Position numbers and translations under genes: made by a program. This document shows positions 1-7,000 of a stretch of DNA of 8,926 nt, piece after piece. Source of the DNA: DAOTXL01 sp034434895 (GTDB lineage Bacteria > Chloroflexota > Anaerolineae > JAAYZQ01); contig DAOTYI010000112.1 of assembly GCA_034434895.1 (NCBI GenBank), positions 1 to 8,926 of the forward strand, in the 5' to 3' direction. The notes under the pieces are model-generated. The model was not told the DNA's origin and ran no database searches. It saw only the letters and a program-made list of their open reading frames with translations. Numbering within the stretch: position 1 is the stretch's first letter; each line of letters opens with the position of its first letter.

Positions 1-89
1 CCATCGGCCCCCAGGATCAGGTCTCCCTCCCGCACCCACCTCCACCCTTCTTTGTCCAGGTCGCCTCCGGCCACGATGATCGCTCGCAC
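1..89 (-). CDS. thiN: Thiamine pyrophosphokinase, N-terminal fragment (runs off the left edge)
   Basis: Only the first 29 codons are in the window, from a GTG at 89-87. The peptide reads M/V-R-A-I-I-V-A-G-G-D-L-D followed by a short charged stretch and then D-L-I-L-G-A-D-G. That is the layout of the thiamine diphosphokinase N-terminus: a first beta strand ending in a glycine-rich turn (usually IIANGE or similar), then a second strand ending in the AADGG motif that helps bind ATP/thiamine. The enzyme transfers pyrophosphate from ATP to thiamine, giving thiamine diphosphate in the cytoplasm. The GTG start is supported by an AGGAGG Shine-Dalgarno at 100-95, five bases upstream. The identification rests on the short peptide plus a TPP riboswitch in the same transcript's leader, which makes a thiamine gene very likely. 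The catalytic remainder cannot be inspected, so truncation or decay beyond the edge is not excluded. Confidence 0.72.
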   Translation of the reverse strand, partial: MRAIIVAGGDLDKEGWRWVREGDLILGAD

Positions 90-94
90 CTGCC

Positions 95-100
95 CCTCCT
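95..100 (-). promoter_or_regulatory. Shine-Dalgarno of the thiN start
   Basis: AGGAGG reads on the minus strand at 100-95, five bases before the GTG at 89. No ATG in this frame has a comparable site, so this fixes the GTG start. It lies downstream of the riboswitch terminator and hairpins, so it is transcribed only by polymerases that read through. Confidence 0.7.
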
Positions 101-141
101 CTGAAAGATCGGCCGACTGAAGTCACCTGCCGGGGGCCTTT

Positions 142-225
142 GGCCTGCGCCGAGGCAGAAGCTGAGGTCGGCGCAGGCCGACGCCCGGCGCCACAGGCGT
201 CCAGAAAGGCCGATTTCCAATCGGC
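142..225 (-). other. Three consecutive hairpins in the thiN leader, after the riboswitch terminator
   Basis: Three inverted repeats stand nearly end to end between the riboswitch terminator and the thiN Shine-Dalgarno. GGCCTGCGCCGA (142-153) pairs perfectly with 168-179, a 12-bp stem with a 14-nt loop. GACGCC (180-185) pairs with GGCGTC (196-201), six bp. GCCGATT (209-215) pairs with AATCGGC (219-225), seven bp with a 3-nt loop. None is followed by a T-run on either strand, so they are not standard intrinsic terminators. They could shield the read-through transcript, protect it from nucleases, affect ribosome access, or be a degenerate palindromic repeat. The stems are direct observation; any role is inference. 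Confidence 0.6.
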
Positions 226-258
226 AAAAAAGACCGCCTGGCCTGTTGGCTGGCGGTC
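226..258 (-). terminator. Intrinsic terminator of the TPP riboswitch expression platform
   Basis: On the minus strand GACCGCC (258-252) pairs with GGCGGTC (238-232), with an additional short inner GCC/GGC pairing, and the stem is followed directly by six T (231-226). It starts about nine bases after the aptamer ends. This is the geometry of a transcription-terminating expression platform: TPP binding should favour the terminator and switch off thiN. I could not identify a clear anti-terminator partner by eye. Confidence 0.88.
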
Positions 259-266
259 TCCCTCTG

Positions 267-361
267 TGCTTTCCTACGCCGGTATTACCCAGGTCAGGTT
301 CAAAGGGTCGGCGACGGAATCGGTCGCCCTCTCAGCCTGGCTCCCCCAAGCTCCCCCAGCA
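267..361 (-). promoter_or_regulatory. TPP (thiamine pyrophosphate) riboswitch, THI element
   Basis: The minus strand carries the conserved aptamer pieces in order. P1 is TGCT (361-358) with AGCA (270-267). A G-rich P2 strand and a P3 hairpin (GCTTGG/CCAGGC) lead into the invariant CTGAGA (335-330). A variable hairpin GGCGAC/GTCGCC (328-310) follows, then ACCC and TTTGAACCTGA (304-294), then GGGTAATACC (290-281) and GCGTAGGAAAG (279-269). CTGAGA, AACCTGA, TAATACC and GCGTAGG are the pyrimidine- and diphosphate-sensing core of the TPP class. The aptamer begins about 16 bases after the predicted transcription start. It is followed by an intrinsic terminator and then by thiN, so it should reduce pyrophosphokinase expression when TPP is plentiful. 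Confidence 0.97.
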
Positions 362-383
362 ATGTTCAATTGTTTGCTATTTC

Positions 384-412
384 ATTATACCACGCGGCCG
401 CCGGCCTGTCAA
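384..412 (-). promoter_or_regulatory. Consensus SigA/sigma-70 promoter for the riboswitch-thiN transcript
   Basis: The minus strand reads TTGACA (412-407), a 17-base GC-rich spacer, then TATAAT (389-384). Both hexamers match the consensus exactly and the spacing is optimal. Transcription should start near 377, giving a leader that opens just before the aptamer. A perfect promoter suits a gene whose control is left to the riboswitch rather than to a weak promoter or activator. Confidence 0.9.
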
Positions 413-431
413 ACACCGCATCCCGTGATGC

Positions 432-460
432 TTGGCTTCTCCGGCTATCTGTGGTATCAT
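432..460 (+). promoter_or_regulatory. Probable sigma-70 promoter for the nucleotidyltransferase-lgt operon
   Basis: TTGGCT (432-437) and TATCAT (455-460) match the -35 and -10 consensus at four and five of six positions with a 17-base spacer. The start would be near 467, about 130 bases before the ATG at 597. The -35 lies 19 bases from the -35 of the leftward thiN promoter, so the two promoters stand back to back. No operator-like repeat is visible between them. Confidence 0.6.
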
Positions 461-470
461 TGTTCCGGGA

Positions 471-553
471 GCGTGCTGAAAGACCTCCTTTTTTCACCGC
501 CGGGCACGCGGAGAAGAATTCTGCGGTCTCGGCGGCGCAGGCCGGGACCTTTT
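471..553 (+). promoter_or_regulatory. Structured 5' leader with competing hairpins, possible attenuator
   Basis: GGTCTCGGC (525-533) pairs with GCCGGGACC (541-549), nine bp including one G-T wobble, with a 7-nt loop and then TTTT (550-553), which resembles a weak intrinsic terminator. CTGCG (521-525) can instead pair with CGCAG (536-540); this uses the loop and one arm of the first hairpin, so the two folds exclude each other. Further upstream GCGTGC (471-476) can pair with GCACGC (504-509) around a T-run. No known riboswitch core or leader peptide is recognisable. Regulation by attenuation is only a possibility; the T-run is short. Confidence 0.35.
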
Positions 554-596
554 CAGCAGACTCCTGGACCCCCGATCGCGCAGAAAGGAGAGGCGC

Positions 597-3092
597 ATGA
601 AAGCGGTAGTCATGGCTGGCGGTGAAGGATCACGATTGCGTCCATTGACCATCGGTCGTCCCAAACCGATGGTCCCGATGGTCTCCAAACCGGTGATGGG
701 TCACATTTTGGACCTTCTCAAACGCCACGGCTTTACCCAGGTGGTGGTCACCCTCCACTTTATGCCCGAAGTCATCCAGAGTTATTTTGGTGACGGCAGC
801 AACCTGGGCATGGAGATCCATTACGCCATTGAAGAAACTCCCCTGGGCACGGCCGGCAGTGTCAAAAACGCGCAGGAATACCTGGACGAGCCGTTCCTCA
901 TCATCAGCGGCGATGCCGTGACCGACATCAACCTCCAGCAGGTGGTCGCTTTTCACCAGGAAAAGGGGGCCGAGGCCACCCTCACCCTCTATCGCGTGCC
1001 CAACCCTCTGGAATATGGGGTCATCATCACCAACCCCGATGGCCGGATCGTCCAGTTCCTGGAAAAGCCGTCGTGGGGGGAGGTGATCTCCGACACGGTG
1101 AACACCGGCATCTATGTGATTAACCCCTCGGTGCTGGACCTGATCCAGCCGGGAGTGCCCACCGACTGGAGCAAGGATCTGTTTCCCCAGTTGTTAAAGG
1201 CAGGACGGCCCCTCTACGGCTACGTAGCCGGCGGCTCCTGGACCGACGTGGGCGACATTGGCGAGTATATGCGCGCCACTGCGGACGTGCTCTCCCATCG
1301 CGTCCAGACCGAGCCGCCAGGCCGGCACATCGGCGGGGAGGTGTGGGTGGGCGAAGGGGTTGAGATCGCCCCCGACGCCCAACTCTACGGGCCGATCTAC
1401 CTGGGCGACGAGGTCAAGATCAAAGGGGGAGTCATCATCCACGGCCCGACGGTCGTGCGGGACTATACCATTGTGGACAACCGGGCGCATCTGGACCGCA
1501 GCATCATCTGGCGGAACTGTTACATCGGCGAAAGCGCCGAGATCCGGGGGGCGATCATCGGCCGGCAGTGTACCGTCAAGAGCAAGGCGGTGATTTTTGA
1601 GGGGGCGGTGCTGGGCGACAACTCGATCATCGGCGAGGGGGCGGTCATCCATGCCAATGTCAAAATCTGGCCCGATAAAGAGATCGAGCCGGGAGCGACG
1701 GTCAAATCGAGTATCATCTGGGGGGCGCGGGGGCGAAGGGTGCTCTTTGGGCGTTTCGGTGTGACCGGGGTGGTGAATGTGGACCTGACCCCCGAGTTTG
1801 CTGCCCGGCTGGGAGCCGCTTTTGGCGCCACCCTGCCCAAAGGCAGCACGGTGACCATCAACCGCGATCCGCATCGCAGCCCGCGCATGATCAAGCGGGC
1901 CGTGATCTCCGGGCTGCCCTCGGCCGGCATCCATGTCCAGGACCTGCGCTCCATGCCCATCCCCGTGGCCCGCTATTACACCCGGGTCAGCAATGCGGCC
2001 GGCGGCGTGCATGTGCGCCTGTCCCCCTTCGACCAGCGGGTGGTGGACATCCGCTTTTTCGACGGCCAGGGCCGCAACCTGAGCAAGAACGCTGAGCGGG
2101 GCATCGAACGGGTCTTTTTCCGCGAGGATTTTCGGCGGGTGTATCTGAACGAAATCGGCACCATCGAGTATGCGCCCCAGGTGATCGAAACCTACACCCG
2201 TGGCTTCCTGGCGGCGGTGAATGCCGAAGCCATCCGTCAGGCCGGGTTCCGCATTGTCGTGGACTATGCCTACGCCCCCTCCTCCGAGGTGCTGCCCTCG
2301 ATCATGAGCCAGCTGGGAGTCTGGGTGGTGCCCCTGGCCTCGCACGTGGACGGCGACAAGATGTCGGTGACGCCCGAAACCTTTGAAAAAGAGCTCAGAG
2401 AGCTGACGTTGATCACCGGCGTGCTGGACGCCCACCTGGGCGTGCGCCTGGATGTAGGGGGCGAAAAGATCTTTCTGGTGGACCACCAGGGGCGCTATGT
2501 GCCAGAGTTGACAGCCGGTATGGCCATGGCTGCCCTGGCCCTCCGCGCCAACCCTGGCGGCACCCTGGTCGTGCCGGTCCACCTGCCCCATGTTTTTGAG
2601 CAAATTGCTGCCCGGTATGGCGGCCAGGTTCTGCGCTGCAAGGTGGACCCCCACGACCTGATGGACATGGCCTCTCGCCAGGGGGTGGTGATGGGCACCG
2701 ACGGCGCCGGCAATTACATCTTTCCCCAGTTCCAGCCGGTGATTGACGGGCTGATGGCCACGGTTAAACTGCTGGAGTTCCTGGCCACTCAGCACACCAC
2801 CCTGGCCGACGTGGTGGCCGGGTTGCCGGCCTTCTACATCCAACAGCGGGAGGTGTCGTGCCCGTGGGAGTCCAAGGGGACGGTCATGCGCCTGCTGAAC
2901 CAGCAGTACAAGGACCGCCGTGCTGAGTTGATTGATGGCATCAAGATCCTGTTGGGCGAAGGGGAATGGGTGCTGGTTCTGCCTGACCCCGACTTTCCCC
3001 GGTTCCATATCTACGTCGAGGCCCGGAGTGAGGCCGAAGCCCGCGACCTGGCCGACCGCTACGTGCGCATTGTTGAAGGATTGCAAGACTGA
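597..3092 (+). CDS. Mannose-1-phosphate guanylyltransferase-like protein: nucleotidyltransferase, beta-helix and degenerate phosphomannomutase domain
   Basis: This 831-residue cytoplasmic protein has three parts. Residues 1-235 are a nucleotidyltransferase: the AGGEGSRLRPLT loop at 7-18 with K23-P24, SGDAVTD at 104-110 (metal-binding Asp), EKP at 156-158 and WTDVGD at 215-220. Residues about 245-375 are a left-handed beta-helix with hexapeptide-like repeats. Residues about 385-831 have the phosphoglucomutase/phosphomannomutase fold, but the expected TASHNP, DGDADR, GEESGH and RPSGTEP loops read RLSPFD (474-479), DVGGEK (619-624), GTDGAGN (700-706) and LPDPDF (795-800). The first domain probably makes an NDP-sugar, by family most likely GDP-mannose from mannose-1-phosphate and GTP; UDP- or dTDP-glucose is an alternative. 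The mutase half is probably not catalytic and may be regulatory or structural. The ATG follows AAGGAG (585-590) by six bases. lgt follows after nine bases, so the two are co-transcribed. Confidence 0.9.
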   Translation: MKAVVMAGGEGSRLRPLTIGRPKPMVPMVSKPVMGHILDLLKRHGFTQVVVTLHFMPEVIQSYFGDGSNLGMEIHYAIEETPLGTAGSVKNAQEYLDEPFLIISGDAVTDINLQQVVAFHQEKGAEATLTLYRVPNPLEYGVIITNPDGRIVQFLEKPSWGEVISDTVNTGIYVINPSVLDLIQPGVPTDWSKDLFPQLLKAGRPLYGYVAGGSWTDVGDIGEYMRATADVLSHRVQTEPPGRHIGGEVWVGEGVEIAPDAQLYGPIYLGDEVKIKGGVIIHGPTVVRDYTIVDNRAHLDRSIIWRNCYIGESAEIRGAIIGRQCTVKSKAVIFEGAVLGDNSIIGEGAVIHANVKIWPDKEIEPGATVKSSIIWGARGRRVLFGRFGVTGVVNVDLTPEFAARLGAAFGATLPKGSTVTINRDPHRSPRMIKRAVISGLPSAGIHVQDLRSMPIPVARYYTRVSNAAGGVHVRLSPFDQRVVDIRFFDGQGRNLSKNAERGIERVFFREDFRRVYLNEIGTIEYAPQVIETYTRGFLAAVNAEAIRQAGFRIVVDYAYAPSSEVLPSIMSQLGVWVVPLASHVDGDKMSVTPETFEKELRELTLITGVLDAHLGVRLDVGGEKIFLVDHQGRYVPELTAGMAMAALALRANPGGTLVVPVHLPHVFEQIAARYGGQVLRCKVDPHDLMDMASRQGVVMGTDGAGNYIFPQFQPVIDGLMATVKLLEFLATQHTTLADVVAGLPAFYIQQREVSCPWESKGTVMRLLNQQYKDRRAELIDGIKILLGEGEWVLVLPDPDFPRFHIYVEARSEAEARDLADRYVRIVEGLQD

Positions 3093-3101
3093 GGAGGAAT
3101 C

Positions 3102-3923
3102 ATGCACCCAATTCTGTTTACCATCGGCAGGTTGAGCATCCCTGCTTACACCGTCCTGCTGGACCTGGGGCTGATCCTGGGCCTGGTGCTGACCTATCTG
3201 GAGGGCAAACGGCTGTTGGGCAGCGGCGAGAAGGCGCTGGACCTGGGGCTGTGGGCCGTCATCGGCGGCATCCTGGGAGGGCGGATCGGCTATGTGCTGG
3301 CCAACTGGAGCAGTTTCAGTGAGAACTGGAGTCGGGCGCTGCGCATTTGGGAAGGCGGGCTGGCCTTTCATGGGGCGTTTCTGGGCGGGTTGTTTGTCCT
3401 GTTTCTGTTTGGGATCAGAGATTGGAAAGTGGAGGGCAGAGGTTCGGGAGCAGAGAGCTTCCTGAAGCCGGGCGACGCGATGACCCCTGGACTGGCGTTG
3501 GGCCTGGCTTTCGGCTGGGCGGCCTGCCTGCTGGGTGGCTGCACCTATGGCAAGATCGGCCAGGGTTTTGGCTATGTCATTCTGCCCGACCTGTATGGGG
3601 TTGAAGCGCCGCGCTTTGCCACCCAGGCGGTAGGGTTAGGCTTTTGTCTGGTGTTGCTGCTCCTCTTCTGGCTGCTGCGGCACCGGTGGCCCTTTCCCGG
3701 CGCAGCCTTTTTGATGTTCGGACTGCTTTACTTCACCGGCCAGTTTTTCCTGGAATTCACCCGTGGCGACGAGGCGATCTACCTGGGTCCGTGGCGGCTG
3801 GCCCAGGCGTTGGACCTGGGGCTGGCGCTGCTGGCGGCGGCGGGGTTGATGGGGCTATGGTGGCGGAAAGGCAGGGGAGCAGAGGAGCAGGGCGGCAGGG
3901 GAGCAGAGGAGAACGAAGAATAA
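3102..3923 (+). CDS. lgt: Prolipoprotein diacylglyceryl transferase (Lgt family)
   Basis: Lgt moves a diacylglyceryl group from phosphatidylglycerol to the lipobox cysteine of prolipoproteins in the cytoplasmic membrane. This 273-residue protein has about seven hydrophobic segments (roughly 12-32, 47-67, 86-105, 128-147, 176-193, 199-219, 233-253). It carries the family landmarks GGRIGYVL (59-66), GGLAFHGAFLGG (85-96, with the His matching the essential E. coli H103) and FFLEFTRGDE (215-224). The usual GRxGNFxNxE signature is replaced by GWAACLLGGCTYG (138-150), so the expected arginine is tryptophan. Activity or donor use may therefore differ. A charged insert at 107-122 and the tail RGAEEQGGRGAEENEE are repeat-derived. 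The ATG has a strong GAGGAGG Shine-Dalgarno (3091-3097) overlapping the stop codon of the upstream gene, which suggests translational coupling. Confidence 0.88.
   Translation: MHPILFTIGRLSIPAYTVLLDLGLILGLVLTYLEGKRLLGSGEKALDLGLWAVIGGILGGRIGYVLANWSSFSENWSRALRIWEGGLAFHGAFLGGLFVLFLFGIRDWKVEGRGSGAESFLKPGDAMTPGLALGLAFGWAACLLGGCTYGKIGQGFGYVILPDLYGVEAPRFATQAVGLGFCLVLLLLFWLLRHRWPFPGAAFLMFGLLYFTGQFFLEFTRGDEAIYLGPWRLAQALDLGLALLAAAGLMGLWWRKGRGAEEQGGRGAEENEE
3870..3911 (+). repeat. 18-bp tandem direct repeat encoding the end of Lgt
   Basis: GGCAGGGGAGCAGAGGAG occurs exactly at 3870-3887 and again at 3894-3911, a period of 24 bases, so it stays in frame and encodes R-G-A-E-E twice. A shorter copy of its core, GGGAGCAGAG, lies at 3446-3455 inside the charged loop of the same gene. 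This G- and A-rich string looks like a dispersed genomic repeat captured in the coding sequence. Confidence 0.8.
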
Positions 3924-3966
3924 CCATGAAATCTTGGTGCCTTCATGTCTTTGTGGTGAAAATGCC
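3924..3966 (+). repeat. Dispersed-repeat-like intergenic sequence after lgt
   Basis: The segment following the lgt stop contains cttggtgccttcatgtcttt followed by gtggtgaa. From general knowledge, strings of the form 'cttggtgtcttcgtggtgaa' recur between genes in Chloroflexota and cyanobacteria. It contains a small ATG-initiated reading frame, but that frame runs through the terminator into the convergent protease and has no Shine-Dalgarno. I treat it as non-coding. The assignment as a repeat cannot be proven within one window. Confidence 0.4.
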
Positions 3967-3999
3967 ATCAGCCTTGGAAATGAACATCTATGATAAGGT

Positions 4000-4041
4000 C
4001 AGGACCCTGGCCGGCTGTGGCAGACCAGGGTCCTGTGTTTT
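4000..4041. terminator. Bidirectional intrinsic terminator between lgt and the protease gene
   Basis: CAGGACCCTGG (4000-4010) pairs perfectly with CCAGGGTCCTG (4025-4035), 11 bp with a 14-nt loop. On the plus strand it is followed by TGTTTT (4036-4041), so it should end the lgt operon. On the minus strand it starts 12 bases after the protease stop and is followed by ACCTTATC, a poorer U-tract. It probably serves both convergent units, less efficiently for the protease. Confidence 0.8.
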
Positions 4042-4047
4042 GGGTCG

Positions 4048-7000
4048 TTATTTCAGGATCAGCGGCAGGTAGAGGAAGTAGGGGCGTTCGACCTCCCTGA
4101 CCGTGACCGTCTCGGTCAGCGTGGCCGGGCCACACGGCCCGGTGACGACCAGGCTGACCAGAAAGTCACCGGCCTGGGTGTAGGTGTAGACCGGCGTCAG
4201 GCTGTCCAGGCCGATGCCTGTCCCCGGCCCCCCAAAGTCCCAGGTGTAGCTCAACGGCCCGGTGCCGGCTAAGGTCGCGGTGAAATAGACCGCTTCTCCC
4301 AGCGTCACCGGGCTGGTGCTGCTGATCCCGCCGGTGGGCGGGAAGCAGAGCACCTCCACCCGGTCGCTGACCACCACCTGCCCGCACCGGTTCTCCACCG
4401 TCAGGGTCACGGTGAATTGGCCGTAGGCCGTGTAGGTGTAGACAGGGTTGGGGTCGGCGCTGCTGCCCTGGCCATCGCCGAAATCCCAGGTCCAGGTAAA
4501 GGGCTCCGTGCCGGTCACGGTCGAGGTAAAGTGGATCGGCCGGCCCAGCTCCACCGGGCTGTCGTGGACAAAGCTGGCCTGCGGGTCGTTTGGGGGACAG
4601 CCGATGGTAAAGGCCGCCGGCAGCCTCGCTTCCTGGCAATCCTGGCCGTTGTAGAGCGTCAGGTCGTAGGTGCCAGGGGTCAATCCGACGGGCACCACCG
4701 CTGTCAGCGTCGTGCTGCTGACGTGGGTTACGCTCAGCAGCGGGGTGCTGTCGAGCATGACCACCGGCGTCGGCAGGAACGACTGGCCGGTGATGGTCAC
4801 CGGGGTCTGGACCCCGGGCAGCCCGTTATCGGGGGTGACGTCAAGCACGACCGGCGCCGGATTGGGGGGCAGCGGGGCGGTGATCTGCACGTCGTCAAGG
4901 TACCAGCCCACGTCGCCGACCAGGGAGTCGCAGCCGATGCGCCAGCGGACCTGCACGTTCTGCCCGGCAAAGGCACTCAGGTCCACCGTCACCTCGGTCC
5001 AGGTCGTCAGATCGCCCACCCAGGCCTGGCGGCCACCCAGCGGGTTGCCCCAACCGGTGCTGATGGTGCCGTTGTAGCCGCCGGCGGTGATGTACGGCCC
5101 CAGGTCGGTCCAGGTGTCGCCGCCGTTGGTGGAGATTTCCAGCACCGCGCCGTCGTAGCCGTTGCCCTCGAACTGGTAGCGGTGCCAGAAGGTCAGGCTG
5201 CTGCCGGGGCCGACCGGCACCGGCGTCGTGTTCCACAGCCGGCTGTCGGTGACCACTGCGTCGTCCGGCACAAACCAGGCGTGGCTGGGGCTGTGGGACT
5301 GGGCAGTGGAGAGCTGCCAGTGGTCGGCGCCCTGGGCAGCGGCGTGGGACCAGTTGCCGGTGCCCGATTCCAGGTCATCCTGGAAGGCAATGCCGAGGGC
5401 AACGGTGGCAAAACGGAAGGGGTCGGCCCACTGGCCTGCACCGCAGGCATTTTCGCCCATCGCCCGCCAGAAGTAGCAGGTGGCCGGCTGCAACGGCGTT
5501 TCCAGGGTATAGGTGCCGGTGGGCAGGCCCGAAATGTCCACAGCCGGGGCCGGGAAGGTGGGCCGGGTGTCCACCTGCAGGCTGTAGTTGCGCACCTGCG
5601 GCAGCAGCCCCCAGGTAAAGGTCAGGTCCTCATAAGGCTGGCCGGTGGCCCCATCCGGCGGCGACAGCAGCGCCGGCGCGTCGGGGGGCTGGGAACTGAC
5701 CACCAGCCTGACCTGGGCAGTGTGGACGTTGGTCACCTCAGCGGTGCCGGAGACGACCAGGGTGTATTCGCCGTCGGGCGTGGCGCTACCCACCTCCAGA
5801 GTCAGCTCCGCCTGGCCGGGCGGAGTGACGATGTTGGGGACGATGCTGGCCGTCACCCCGGCCGGGACGTTCAGCACCGTCAGGGTCACAGCTTGAGAGT
5901 AGGTCAGGACCTGGCCTACTTCGAGGGTGCTGGTGACGGTGGCGGGAGCGCACAGGTCAAAGGCATCCGGCACAGCCCGCAGGGTAAAGTCGGCGCCCCG
6001 CACACAGTTGTAGCAGGCCAGGGCAAAATCCTGGTCGGTATCGTCCCCCTGGTTGGGGATGCCATCGGAGTTGATGTTGGCCGCGATGACGTGGACGGTG
6101 AAGGCGCCGGCGGCGGTCGGACCCAGAAAAACCCCCTCGGTGTTGTTCTTGTAATCGGCATTGCCGCCCGGCTGGGACCAGCCATTGGAGTCAAAGTTGT
6201 TGCCGTAGTAGCTGTTCCCCTCCCACTCGACGGCCAGGTCCAGATCGTTGTTCCAGGCCGGCGTGCTGCCGCCCAGGCCGTGGCCATAGGCATCGGTCCA
6301 GACCAGCATCAGCCGCACCGGTTGGGTGGGGTCGGCGGCGGAGAGGGTCTGCACCCACTCTTCGCCGGTATTGTCGAAAACGGCTGGATTGTCAAAATAC
6401 TCGACAGACACCGTGGGCGAGACGACCGCCGCGGTGTCCATGCGGCCCCAGCCCTGCTTATAGTCGAACGGGTGGCCCAATACGTTGCCGTCAGCATCCA
6501 GGTGGCCGGCCAGGTCATGGGCCACCGGCAGGAAAGCGGCCTTGACCAGGGCCGGGCTGGGGTCCACGCCAGACAGGTTGCGGTAGTACTCGATAAACAG
6601 GGCCACCGCGCCGCTGACGTGGGGCGAGGCCATGCTGGTGCCGCACATCAGGCCGTGGCCGCTGCCGGTGACGGTCGAGTCCACGTAGCAGCCGGGGGCG
6701 ACCAGGTGCGGGATGTTGCGGCCGTCCAGGCAGGGGCCGTGGGCTGTGTTGGATGACAGGTCGTCAATCTGCAGGATCTGCGCCCCGCCGCTGGTCTGCA
6801 TCTTGGTCGAGCCGATGGTAAAGATATTCTTGGCTTCGTCGGGGGTGCCCTGGGTCTGGTAGCCGCCGTTGCCGTTCATGATGGACAGGATGTAGCTGAG
6901 CGGCTGGTTGCCGGGGGCGTTGGGGTCGGCGTCGCGCACGCCGATGTCCACCTGCATCGTGTCGTTGTCGTAGCCTTGGGGTGATCCGGACGGCCCCCAA

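Noticed and set aside
140..625. 161-codon open frame on the plus strand
   Set aside because: It overlaps the antisense of the riboswitch, terminator and both promoters, so it cannot be a separate gene. Its composition is random.
1194..3371. 725-codon open frame on the minus strand
   Set aside because: It lies entirely opposite the nucleotidyltransferase gene and the start of lgt. Its translation is rich in His, Gln, Asp and Gly with no domain, as expected for the antisense of high-GC codons.
3644..4072. 142-codon open frame overlapping the end of lgt
   Set aside because: It is a shifted frame of lgt that then runs through the terminator into the protease 3' end, with no ribosome binding site.
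4417..6756. 779-codon open frame on the plus strand
   Set aside because: It is antisense to the protease domains. The protein is a Gly/Val/Ala/His mixture with no recognisable fold, and the opposite strand has clear PKD, IPT and catalytic motifs.
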